37,168 nucleotides of DNA from JALZBL01 sp040004775 (GTDB lineage: Bacteria > Actinomycetota > Actinomycetes > Mycobacteriales > Jatrophihabitantaceae), in contig JBDUAD010000014.1 in the NCBI GenBank assembly GCA_040004775.1, positions 1 through 37,168 of the forward strand, read 5' to 3'. Position 1 is the stretch's first letter. Each line of letters opens with the position of its first letter. The notes below the pieces were generated by a model. That model was not told the DNA's origin. It saw nothing but the letters and a program-made list of their open reading frames with translations, and did not search any database. The translations under genes and the position numbers were made by a program. Below are positions 24,178-31,543 of the stretch, in pieces.

Positions 24178-25379
24178 TAGGACGTCCTTCCGGACAGGCT
24201 GAGGCACCAGGTCAGGGCATGGGCGGCGATGTCGCTCGTCATGGCGTCGGACGAGCTGCGGCGCCTGGCCTGCCAGGCGCCGTTCAGGACCGTCGCCAGG
24301 CTGTCGGTCGGCGGCCGGTCCGGCTGGACGGCCGGTTCCGTGAGACGTTCCGCGGCAGCGTGGGCCGCCTGCCAGTCGGCCCACTGGCTCACCGGGAGCT
24401 GCTCCTGCAGCAGCTCGACGAGCGCACCGGTGAACTGCGGGTCGCCGACCGGTTCCCGCCCGGCGGTCCCGTCGGCCGCCTCGACCAGGGCTGCCCACCA
24501 CTGCCGTACCTGCTCGGCGGCGAAGGCCGATCGCCGGTCGCCGGTCGCCGAGAGCACGTCGGCGACCAGCTGCACGCGCTGGTCCGCCGGCGGGTGCGTC
24601 GAGGTCGCGACGAGAGCGAGTAGCGGGTCGAAAGCGACTGCGACACAGGCGAACCCGTACGCCGGCCCGAGGACATGGGCGGCGAAGGCGTCGGCGAATA
24701 GCTCCTGCAACCACGACCACGACTGCTCGGTACCGTCGCCGAGCTTGGTCCAGACGTCCTCCAGCGGGTGGCTGGTGCGCCGCCCCGCGGAAAGGCTCAG
24801 GGCCGGGCCGACGAAGTGCCCGAGCTCGTGCGCGACGACCGGCAGGTCCCATACCGTCGGCGCGGGGAATCGGACCTGCACAACTCGCGTCGCTCGCGCG
24901 TACTGCTCGGACCGCCCGAGGACGGTCATGGTGTCCCAGTGCCCGAGCGGCGTGCGGGCGACGAGCTCGTCGGCCAGGGCGTCGGCGACAGCGCAGACGC
25001 CCTCGTCGACGTCCACCTCCCGCTCGGCCAAGCCGTGGACGAGGACGAGGCACTCCCCGAGGAGCGCGTCGACGTCGTGCCGCAGTGCGTGGACATCGGC
25101 CCACACGTCCGGCGCGCTGGAGCTGTCGGCGAGGTCCAGCAGCGACGACGCGGAGACGGCGAGCTGCTCCAGGGACGTCTCCAGCCGCGTCGTCATGCGG
25201 TACTGCTCGCGGGGTTGCAGCCGTACGACGAGTCGGCGCGCCAGCTCGACATCGCGGGCGAGTCCGCGGGCGTGCGAAACCAGCACCGTTCGCGCGTCGG
25301 TGCCGTGGCTGACCGCCCCCGCCACTTCGCCCCCTAGGCCTCGCCGCCCGGCCCCGTACCCATAGTCAGCGCTCGCCAC
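24177..25379 (-). CDS. Gluzincin-like zinc metalloprotease (operon gene 1)
   Basis: 400 residues starting at GTG 25379. HELGH at 184-188 supplies two zinc His ligands and the catalytic Glu. ELFAD at 226-230 fits the ExxxD third-ligand motif of gluzincins, 38 residues further on. The motif sits in DLPVVAHELGHFVGPAL, a helix typical of zincins. No signal peptide or TM segment is seen, so it should act in the cytoplasm. No named family was recognised. It is the first gene of a fully overlapping five-gene operon. An IS110 element ends only about 40 bp upstream, so the native promoter may have been displaced or genes may be missing. Target protein unknown. Confidence 0.82.
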   Translation of the reverse strand: MASADYGYGAGRRGLGGEVAGAVSHGTDARTVLVSHARGLARDVELARRLVVRLQPREQYRMTTRLETSLEQLAVSASSLLDLADSSSAPDVWADVHALRHDVDALLGECLVLVHGLAEREVDVDEGVCAVADALADELVARTPLGHWDTMTVLGRSEQYARATRVVQVRFPAPTVWDLPVVAHELGHFVGPALSLSAGRRTSHPLEDVWTKLGDGTEQSWSWLQELFADAFAAHVLGPAYGFACVAVAFDPLLALVATSTHPPADQRVQLVADVLSATGDRRSAFAAEQVRQWWAALVEAADGTAGREPVGDPQFTGALVELLQEQLPVSQWADWQAAHAAAERLTEPAVQPDRPPTDSLATVLNGAWQARRRSSSDAMTSDIAAHALTWCLSLSGRTS

Positions 25380-25414
25380 CGACCGCTGTCAAGGACCAGT
25401 GTGAGCCATTTTGT

Positions 25415-26726
25415 GCCCCTATGACGTCCGTCTAGCGGCGAGGGGATGCGCGGGGTCGTAGAGCGCGCCGTCACGGAGCATCGCCAACAGGACGTCGCAG
25501 CGGCGGCGGGCTAAGGCCATGAGGGCCTGCTTGTGGCTCTTGCGCTCAGCTCGTTTGCGGTCGTAGTAGGTGCGCGAGGTTGGGTCCTTCAGGGCGGAGA
25601 ACGCCGACAGATAGAGCGCCCGCTTGAGCCGCTTGTTACCGCCGCGGGACTGGTGTTCGCCTCAGATCGAGGTGCCCGAGCGTCGACTAACCGGGGCGAG
25701 GCCGGCGTAGGCGGCCAGGTGCCCGGCGGTCGGAAAGCGGCGGCCCGAGGTCTCGGTAATGATGCGCGCGACGGTCCTGAACCCGACCCCAGGCATTGAG
25801 ATCAGGACCGCGGAAAGAGGGTGCGCATCGACCAGGGCCTCGACCTGTCCGGCGACCTCGCCACATTGGCGGCGCAGGATTGCCAGCTGCTCGGCCAGCC
25901 GCGGCAGCACCTGACCGGCCGCGGTGGTGCCGGTGACCACGACGGTCGGCTCGGACAGCGCCTGCACGATCTGCGCTGCCAGTTGCTCACCCAGACGTGG
26001 CGCTAGCTTCCGCAGCCGCGCCGGCAACCGCGCCCGTCCAGCGGCCCGCATCGCCTGGGGATTCGGGTAACGCTGCAGCAGGTCGATTACGGCCGGGTGC
26101 TGCATCCGGGGGCCGAGAACCCGCTCGAGCGCCGGATGGATCTGGGTGAGCAGCCCACGGATCCTGTTGGAGGTCTGGTTGATCTGCTCAGCGAGATCTT
26201 CATCAAACCCGGACAACATCGCCAACTCCGCGGTCTGCTCGTCATCTGCACGCAACGTCCGCAACGCATGCGGCATCGACCGGGCCGCCTGGGCAATGAT
26301 CGCGGCGTCGCGGGCGTCCGTCTTCGCCTCACCCGGGTGCAGGTCCGCGATGCGCCGCATCGCCAGCCCCGGCAGATGTCCGACATCGACCCCAGCATCG
26401 CGGGCCACCGCCAACGGCAGCGCACCGATCGTGGCCGGCTGGTCGACCACGAATAGCACCCGGCCATGAACGACGAGCCGGTCGATCACCGCCCGCAGCC
26501 GAACCTCGTCCTGCGGAAGCGCCTCATCGAGCAACACCACCCCGGCTGCGTCGAGCGCGACGGCGTGATGAGAGGTCTTTCCGACATCGACACCGACGAA
26601 CACGTCGATCGGCCATCGTCACGAGCCATCCTGGCAGCCTCATCGCTGTCGACCCTGGGTCGGCTCGACTGCGGCGGCAAGTCCCGGCATCCACGTTACG
26701 GCGGCCTCGTGAAACCCCGCCCCTAT
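25415..26726 (-). mobile_element. IS110-family insertion sequence (degenerate)
   Basis: About 1.3 kb containing a full-length but nonsense-mutated IS110 transposase on the minus strand. GCCCCTAT occurs at both proposed ends (25415-25422 and 26719-26726), which may be the repeated core left by the IS110 mechanism; ends are otherwise undefined because this family lacks standard terminal inverted repeats. About 115 bp of non-coding sequence precedes the transposase start (26604-26720), where IS110-group elements encode their bridge RNA. Confidence 0.65.
25419..26603 (-). pseudogene. IS110-family transposase with an in-frame nonsense codon
   Basis: The N-terminal 313 residues are open from GTG 26603. 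They contain a RuvC-like DEDD-type site: Asp6 in VGVDVGK, Asp54 in VVDQPATIG (usually Glu), Asp96 and Asp99 in KTDARDAAIIAQ. The transposase_20 domain follows (MPGVGFRTVARIITETSGR) up to RRSGTSI. A TGA at 25662-25664 then stops the frame, where family members have Arg (CGA), and coding similarity continues without a shift: GEHQSRGGNKRLKRALYLSA and RRRCDVLLAMLRDGALYDP, to a TAG at 25419. Total 395 codons, normal for the family. The truncated protein keeps the serine motif but loses about 80 C-terminal residues, so it is probably inactive. Confidence 0.85.
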
Positions 26727-26798
26727 CAGCGATCACCTGCCGCCCAAGCTCCCCGGTGACAACACGAAATTGATCATCACCGACAGGAGAACTCAGTC

Positions 26799-26865
26799 AT
26801 GCCGGGGAGCCCGAGCCGACGACGTCACAACGTGCGATCTGGCGACACGAAGAACATAACGGGAG
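26799..26865 (+). pseudogene. 5' stub of a gene cut by the IS3 relic
   Basis: An AGGAG ribosome site lies 8-9 bp before ATG 26799. The frame begins MPGSPSRRRHNVRSGDTKN and loses protein character at about 26865, where IS3-derived DNA starts. The gene may continue on the other side of the relic as the fragment ending at 27348, which has the same orientation. Too short for a family assignment. Confidence 0.25.
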
Positions 26866-27122
26866 GACGTTCTCCCGCGAAGTAGGCGCTCGCGCACTTG
26901 AGATCTCGTTCTCCATCTCCAGCACCCAGGTACGGCGGCGCAGCTCGACCAGCTCGCGCCGCTCGTCGCCGGTGATCCCGTCCTTGCGCCCGGAATCGAC
27001 GTCGTCGATGGCCATCCAGCGGCGCAGCCACGACTCGCTGATCCTGAGACCTTCGCGACTTGCGCGACCGGCTGATCACCGCGGTGGGCCAGCTCAACAG
27101 CACGGCGCCGAAACTCGGTCAT
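26860..27122 (-). pseudogene. IS3-family OrfA relic (frameshifted)
   Basis: The helix-turn-helix OrfA of an IS3-type transposase can be read only by changing frame three times. MTEFRRRAVELAHRGDQPVA starts at 27122. After about 27050 the frame is RISESWLRRWMAIDDVDSGR through RRTWVLEMENEI. After about 26902 it is LKCASAYFAG, then RENVLP near 26865. Each change is a single missing base compared with the usual family sequence. OrfB, the DDE catalytic part, is absent. This is a dead fragment, not a functional IS. Confidence 0.75.
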
Positions 27123-27123
27123 C

Positions 27124-27348
27124 GGCGTCAGCGCATGGCAGCAGCGTCGCCAGGGTCGCCGCGCCCTGGCCGCCGCCGGGACCGCAGCCCACCTCAACCA
27201 GTTGCAGCACGCCTTCAACGAACTCGCCGGCCGCACCGATGTCCCGGTCACCGTGAGGCTCGGTCAACGCGAAGCCGCGCAGCTGCGCACGACCAAGACG
27301 GGGCACAAGGTGACCCTCGGACGAGACCTCGCGTCCATGGATGAATGA
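27124..27348 (+). pseudogene. 3' fragment of an unknown gene, coupled to a small membrane protein gene
   Basis: The open frame from the IS3 junction reads WQQRRQGRRALAAAGTAAHL, HAFNELAGRTDVPVTVRLGQ and GHKVTLGRDLASMDE, then TGA at 27346-27348. It has protein-like composition but no plausible start of its own on this side of the relic. Its stop overlaps the ATG of the next gene by ATGA, so the two once formed an operon. No family recognised. It may be the C-terminal half of the gene whose stub begins at 26799. Confidence 0.4.
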
Positions 27349-27713
27349 ATCAGCCATCGCCTCCGTGCTGGCTGGTGCGGCGATCCGTCTTAGGACCTAC
27401 GGCAAGTACACCCCGCTCACCGACCGCCTACGTCACGGCCGTGATAGCGATCCTTGCCGGCGGTCTGTTCCTCCTCGCGTTCGGGACCTTCGGGCCGGGC
27501 AACCTGCAGCTTCAGGCCGCCGGGGTAGCGGTGTTCGTGGCCGCGCTGCTGCTCCAGGTAGGTGTGCAACGGTGGATGAAGCGCACCACCACCGGACCGC
27601 AGCAGTTCGACATCGACCGCCGCACCGTCCGCCAGCTTCAAGACCTCACCGGTCTGTACCACCAACTCCGCCACCTCGCGGCCCTCAGCGATCCGTTCAC
27701 CGAGCCGCTGTAA
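27345..27713 (+). CDS. Small two-TM membrane protein
   Basis: 122 residues. Two hydrophobic helices, AYVTAVIAILAGGLFLLAF and LQAAGVAVFVAALLLQVGV, are separated by a short Gly/Pro turn and followed by a cytoplasmic tail of about 45 residues (FDIDRRTVRQLQDLTGLYHQ). The ATG overlaps the stop of the broken upstream gene by 4 bp. No family recognised. Small coupled membrane proteins of this form are common in actinomycete mobile elements, but nothing here proves a function. With its upstream partner broken, it may be unexpressed. Confidence 0.5.
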   Translation: MNQPSPPCWLVRRSVLGPTASTPRSPTAYVTAVIAILAGGLFLLAFGTFGPGNLQLQAAGVAVFVAALLLQVGVQRWMKRTTTGPQQFDIDRRTVRQLQDLTGLYHQLRHLAALSDPFTEPL

Positions 27714-27789
27714 CGCCTGCAGAGCAGCCCCACACCCAACGAGCGGCTCCACCACCTCACCACCGCCTAGCCCGAACACGCGTGATGCG

Positions 27790-27803
27790 CGAACACATGT
27801 TCG
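27790..27803. promoter_or_regulatory. LexA-type SOS box
   Basis: CGAACACATGTTCG fits the actinobacterial LexA operator CGAAC-N4-GTTCG exactly. One flanking base also fits (GTTCGA on the right). It lies 25 bp before a GTG (27815) that opens the pseudogene ending at 28124. It would place that gene under DNA-damage control. The motif match is direct; LexA binding is inferred. Confidence 0.6.
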
Positions 27804-27814
27804 ATACTGACAGG

Positions 27815-28124
27815 GTGTCACCCCGCGCGATCGTCCCGATGCTCGGCCAACTCGTCAGTCCTCCATCTGTGGGGCCGCAGCAACGGGACCTGGTGGGCGC
27901 TGGTCAGCTGGACCCTGTACGGCAAAACCGCCGCCGGTAACCGATGGCTTCACCTCAGCAGGTAGGTCCAAGCCGACCATGTACTGCAATCCGCCGATCC
28001 GTCCCAGCACGCGCTGTACCGCGTCCTCGAGCGGGTCGACCTGCCCGCCGACCCGGCGCACTGGCCCACACCAGCGCGCACCCATGCCGGCATTGGCAAC
28101 GCCAGCTCCTCAATAGCCCAATAG
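27815..28124 (+). pseudogene. Decayed gene behind an SOS box
   Basis: GTG 27815 begins MSPRAIVPMLGQLV. A frameshift near 27850 leads into a protein-like frame reading HLWGRSNGTWWALVSWTLYG and NRWLHLSR, then a TAG (27963-27965, probably a former Trp codon), then VQADHVLQSADPSQHALYRV and ERVDLPADPAHW to a final TAG at 28124. One indel plus one nonsense mutation repair it to about 100 residues. No family recognised; the Trp-rich core and SOS box suggest a damage-inducible gene of a mobile element. Confidence 0.4.
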
Positions 28125-28252
28125 TGTCCGACGGGGGCGTGTCACAGTACTTCGAGCTCGGCCAAATAGGTGCGGACGACAGTCACCATTACCTAGTCAC
28201 AGCAGCAACGAGCTGCTTCACACGAGTTGCTGACACGCTCCCCTGCCCCCCG

Positions 28253-28292
28253 GGCGTTACTCAAGAATCGATCGTTTTCTTGACGTAACGCC
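28253..28292. terminator. Long inverted repeat downstream of the sugar operon
   Basis: GGCGTTAC (28253-28260) pairs with GTAACGCC (28285-28292) and CAAGAA (28262-28267) with TTCTTG (28277-28282), with one- and two-base bulges and a 9-nt loop. It lies about 57 bp beyond the last gene of the minus-strand sugar operon, a natural position for its terminator. There is no U-tract. It could alternatively be a relic end of a mobile element. Confidence 0.45.
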
Positions 28293-28348
28293 GCGAGCAC
28301 CAGTATCGGCGTCTGACCGGCACGCGGGCGACGGGCAGCACCAGTTCG

Positions 28349-29323
28349 TCATGGTGGCGGCGGTCGCGCGAAGAGCACCTCGCCATTGCCGGTCAGCTTA
28401 AGGGAACCGGCAGCGTAGGGCACCACTGCGGTGGCCCCGCGGGACAGCGTGACGTCCTGTGTCCGCACCTCACCAGCTACCACGATGAGCACTGAGAATC
28501 CCTGTTCGATGACGGCTCGATCAGTGATCCGGCGTCGTTCGAGCCGCAGGTAACGGTCCACGCTGCGGGGAAGGACCGACGGCCCGAAGCCGGCGGGACG
28601 GATCAGGTCGGTCAGGTCGCCGCGACCTCGCGTTTCGACGGCCTGTATCGCCACGTCAAGGCCAAGACCGAGGTTGCCGTCGGCCAGCCCGTCGACCGGG
28701 AACCCCTGCCATTCCAACAGGATGGACAGGTCAGCGGCCTGCTGTAGCTCGACCACGAACACTCCGGCGCCGATGGCGTGGAGTACTCCGGGCGGGACGG
28801 CGACAACATCGCCGGGCTCAACGCGCGTCTCGTGCAGCAGGCCCAAGAGTCTCTCGATGTCCTGGTCCATCGCCAGCTGCAGCAACTTCCCGGTGCTGAC
28901 CGGTTCGCGCAGGCCCAGGTGAACGGTGCCGCCGGTGAGTACGAACCAGGCCTCGGACTTGCCGTTGGCGAAGTGGTGGGCAGTGGCAAAGGGATCGTCC
29001 GGATGGGCGTGGACGAACAGTCGTTCGCCCGCATCGAGCAGTTTGGTCAGCAGTCGCGGATCAGCGCCGAACGCCTGCACGTGGTCGCGGCCGAGCCACC
29101 AAACCGGATCGGCACGGATGGCGTCGGCCAGCAGACGGCCGTCAGGGAGCGCGGTCAGGCCGAGCCGATCCTGACCGAACAGGGGCGTCGTGGACGCTAT
29201 CCAATCCTCGGGTACGTGGTCCTCGGTAGACGTTGTGCCCCGAAACTCGGCGATCTGGGCGCCGCCGCTATAAGGGCGGTCCGCCGGCTGGTTGGCGGAC
29301 AGCACAACGATCGTCGACATCAC
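28349..29323 (-). CDS. Type I phosphomannose-isomerase-like sugar isomerase
   Basis: 325-residue cupin enzyme of the class I mannose-6-phosphate isomerase family. It interconverts aldose and ketose phosphates or sugars with a bound zinc. The metal site is visible: FVHAHPDD at about 103-110 (the first ligand, Gln in the classical enzyme, is His here), Glu124 in GKSEAWFVL, and His182 in VPPGVLHAIGAG. VELQQAADLSILLEWQGF is also typical. The GTG at 29323 has the better-spaced AGAGAGG ribosome site; the ATG three bases on is an alternative. Last gene of the sugar operon, overlapping the kinase gene by 56 bp, so it probably prepares the kinase substrate. The true sugar is uncertain. Confidence 0.85.
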   Translation of the reverse strand: MMSTIVVLSANQPADRPYSGGAQIAEFRGTTSTEDHVPEDWIASTTPLFGQDRLGLTALPDGRLLADAIRADPVWWLGRDHVQAFGADPRLLTKLLDAGERLFVHAHPDDPFATAHHFANGKSEAWFVLTGGTVHLGLREPVSTGKLLQLAMDQDIERLLGLLHETRVEPGDVVAVPPGVLHAIGAGVFVVELQQAADLSILLEWQGFPVDGLADGNLGLGLDVAIQAVETRGRGDLTDLIRPAGFGPSVLPRSVDRYLRLERRRITDRAVIEQGFSVLIVVAGEVRTQDVTLSRGATAVVPYAAGSLKLTGNGEVLFARPPPP

Positions 29324-30569
29324 GCACGGCCTCTCTAATGGGAACCGGCGCGACCGCGAGCCGGCGGCGGGGGGAATCGGCCCGGACCGTGCTGCGGTGT
29401 AGCCCAGCCAGGAAGCCGCCGACGAAGGTGTCCCCGAGGCCGATCGTGACCGGCTCGGGCGGATTCAAATCGAGACCGGCTACCGCCGTGAACCCCGCAC
29501 GCCCCAAGCCTGCCGCCACCCGAGCGCCGATCGGATTCCTCGGCGAGAAACTCAGGTCGGCCAGGTGCTGCGGGGTCAGCCTGTCACCGTGCGAGAACCG
29601 CGCGGCGCCGGCAAGAACCCCGTCACTGAGCGCCGGACGCAACTCCTCCGATTGCGGTCCGAGGATCGCGGCCCACCGTGCGGTGTGAACGAGGAGGTTC
29701 GTGATGTTCCACCTGGCCGCCAGCTCGACCATGCCCGCCCGGACGGACTGTGCGTCGGTCAGCTCAATGGGCGCCGCGAGATGCCGCATGAACTCGTCCT
29801 CGTTCATACCGACGATGTCGCACGCTGCGGCCATGGCCTCCAGGACGATCGTCGACAGGGACTGGCGATGGAAACCGCTGTCCTCGTAGACCACCCAGCT
29901 GCCGGGTCGCACGGTATGGCTCAGAACCGCGATCTGATCGAGGCGTTCGACCAGGTGCGACTCCTCGGCGATGGCGTTGATCCCTGAGATCAACCAGATC
30001 GAGCTGGCGGCGACCGCATCGGGAAGGTCGGGTGCAAGGTCGAGCGCCGCGTTGTCCGGGTCGTTCACGAAGATGAGTCGGTTCGGCCGGGGTGGCGTCC
30101 GCGAGATGCCGCCCACGGTGATCGGCTCGTTGTCGCGGAACTGGACGATGAGATGCGGGTAGAGCGCGGTGGCGTGTCGGCCGGCCAGGTAGCGGGCGTT
30201 GTGCCACAGCAGCAATTCGGTCTCCGGCGACACCGAGGACAGATGGATCGTGCACTCGATGCCCAGCATGTCGAGCACTCGGCCGGCACGGACGCCGGTG
30301 CCGCCCAACGATTCCCGGAACCCGAGTTTGCGGGCGGTGGATTCGATGACGTCCGCGGAATCCACCGCCTGCTCGGTTCCGATGCCGGCGGCGCTGTAGG
30401 CCAGGATCGCGCACAGCAGATCCCGTTCGTCGCGGATGTGCTCAGGAGGCGCCGGCCACGCGTCTATGCCCCAGTCGGCGGCCAGCGCCGCGATCGCCTG
30501 CGGTTCCCACAGGATGTCGTAGTCCAGAGAGTTGCCTAGTCCGAGCAGAATCTCCGATTCGCTACCCAT
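29268..30569 (-). CDS. ADP-dependent phosphofructokinase/glucokinase family sugar kinase
   Basis: 433 residues from ATG 30569 (GGGGAGG five bases before it; GTG 30572 is an alternative). Ribokinase fold of the archaeal ADP-PFK/GK type: the substrate-binding GGTGVRAG block (about 89-96), the metal-binding NEDE motif in IVGMNEDEFMRHL (about 256-259), and the catalytic GLGDTF (Asp near 380). These enzymes use ADP, giving AMP, to phosphorylate glucose or fructose-6-phosphate. The overall length is normal, and the last about 35 residues extend past the fold. It lies between aldolase and isomerase genes, so it likely makes the bisphosphate or 1-phosphate that the aldolase cleaves. Phosphoryl donor and sugar need assay. 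Confidence 0.82.
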   Translation of the reverse strand: MGSESEILLGLGNSLDYDILWEPQAIAALAADWGIDAWPAPPEHIRDERDLLCAILAYSAAGIGTEQAVDSADVIESTARKLGFRESLGGTGVRAGRVLDMLGIECTIHLSSVSPETELLLWHNARYLAGRHATALYPHLIVQFRDNEPITVGGISRTPPRPNRLIFVNDPDNAALDLAPDLPDAVAASSIWLISGINAIAEESHLVERLDQIAVLSHTVRPGSWVVYEDSGFHRQSLSTIVLEAMAAACDIVGMNEDEFMRHLAAPIELTDAQSVRAGMVELAARWNITNLLVHTARWAAILGPQSEELRPALSDGVLAGAARFSHGDRLTPQHLADLSFSPRNPIGARVAAGLGRAGFTAVAGLDLNPPEPVTIGLGDTFVGGFLAGLHRSTVRADSPRRRLAVAPVPIREAVRDVDDRCAVRQPAGGPPL

Positions 30570-30609
30570 CACCGCCTCCCCTGTGACAGTCCCATACGCC
30601 CCGTGGCGC

Positions 30610-31470
30610 TCAGTACAGGTCGGCCTTCCCGTCCGAGCAGAACAGCTTGATCTTCTCGACGGCCGTGTCGATCATCGCCTGCATGGCCGGTGGTTCGATC
30701 GCGTTGGGCTCGCGCAGCTTCTCGTCCTTCAACACTTCGCGCATCTTGCTGTAGTAGGCGATCTTGATGTCGCTGGAGATATTGATCTTGTTGAGGCCCT
30801 CGCGGACACCTTCGGCGATCTCCGAGTCGGGGTTGCTCGATCCGCCGTGCAGCACGAGCGGGACACCGACGATCTTCTTGATCTCGCGCAACAGGTCGAT
30901 CTTGAGTTCGGGCTTGAGATCGGCGGGGACCAGCCCGTGGAACGTCCCGATGGCGACGGCCAGGGAGTCGACGCCGGTGCGCTCGACGAAGGTGATCGCG
31001 TCGGCCGGGTCGGTGTAGATGATCTGTTTCGATCCTGACTCGCCGTACGCGTCGCCCTGTCCGATCGTGCCCAGCTCGCCCTCGACCGACAGCCCGACAC
31101 TGTGAGCCGCCTCCACCGCCTTGGCGGTCACGGCCACGTTGTCATCGAAGGGCAAGGCCGAGCCGTCGATCATGACTGAGCTGAAGCCGGCACGAATTGC
31201 GGTCAGGACCTGGCCGTAGTCGGCGCCGTGGTCCAGGTGCACGGCGATGGGAACGTCCGCGTTGCGGGAGTGCGCCAGGATGGCCGGCATCAGATCAACC
31301 CCGATATGACTCAGCTCGTCGGGGTGAATGGCCACGAACATCGGCGAGCGGGTGTTCTCACACGCGTCGACGAGGGCGTTGAACATCGCGTAGTCACTGA
31401 CGTTGAACGCGGGCACGGCGAAGTCGTGCCGGTCAGCGATGTCGAGCAGCGTGCTTCCGGTGACGAGCAT
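30610..31470 (-). CDS. Class II ketose-bisphosphate aldolase
   Basis: 286-residue zinc aldolase of the fructose-/tagatose-bisphosphate family (GatY/KbaY/FbaA-like). The zinc-binding HLDHG motif lies at 78-82. SVEGELGTIG follows, then GTFHGL with a zinc His and LHGGSS with the phosphate-binding residues. NKINISSD near the C-terminus completes the active site. It would split a ketose 1-phosphate or 1,6-bisphosphate to dihydroxyacetone phosphate and an aldehyde. ATG 31470 has an AAGGA site 7 bp upstream. It follows the ABC importer and precedes the kinase in the operon. Tagatose, fructose or an unusual ketose is possible. Confidence 0.9.
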   Translation of the reverse strand: MLVTGSTLLDIADRHDFAVPAFNVSDYAMFNALVDACENTRSPMFVAIHPDELSHIGVDLMPAILAHSRNADVPIAVHLDHGADYGQVLTAIRAGFSSVMIDGSALPFDDNVAVTAKAVEAAHSVGLSVEGELGTIGQGDAYGESGSKQIIYTDPADAITFVERTGVDSLAVAIGTFHGLVPADLKPELKIDLLREIKKIVGVPLVLHGGSSNPDSEIAEGVREGLNKINISSDIKIAYYSKMREVLKDEKLREPNAIEPPAMQAMIDTAVEKIKLFCSDGKADLY

Positions 31471-31543
31471 GATCAGTCCTTCTCAGTGTTGGCTCGGAGT
31501 CTGTAGCGGAGGTCTGCGCTGGAGGAGCGACAACGAACGGCGG

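Noticed and set aside
24178..25104. N-terminal extension of the pseudometalloprotease to a start at 25104
   Set aside because: The extra 309 residues are an Arg-rich shadow of the overlapping protease gene; ATG 24177 overlaps the stop as TAATG.
26793..27251. 152-residue single-frame protein
   Set aside because: Only a middle piece matches IS3 OrfA; the true similarity changes frame three times.
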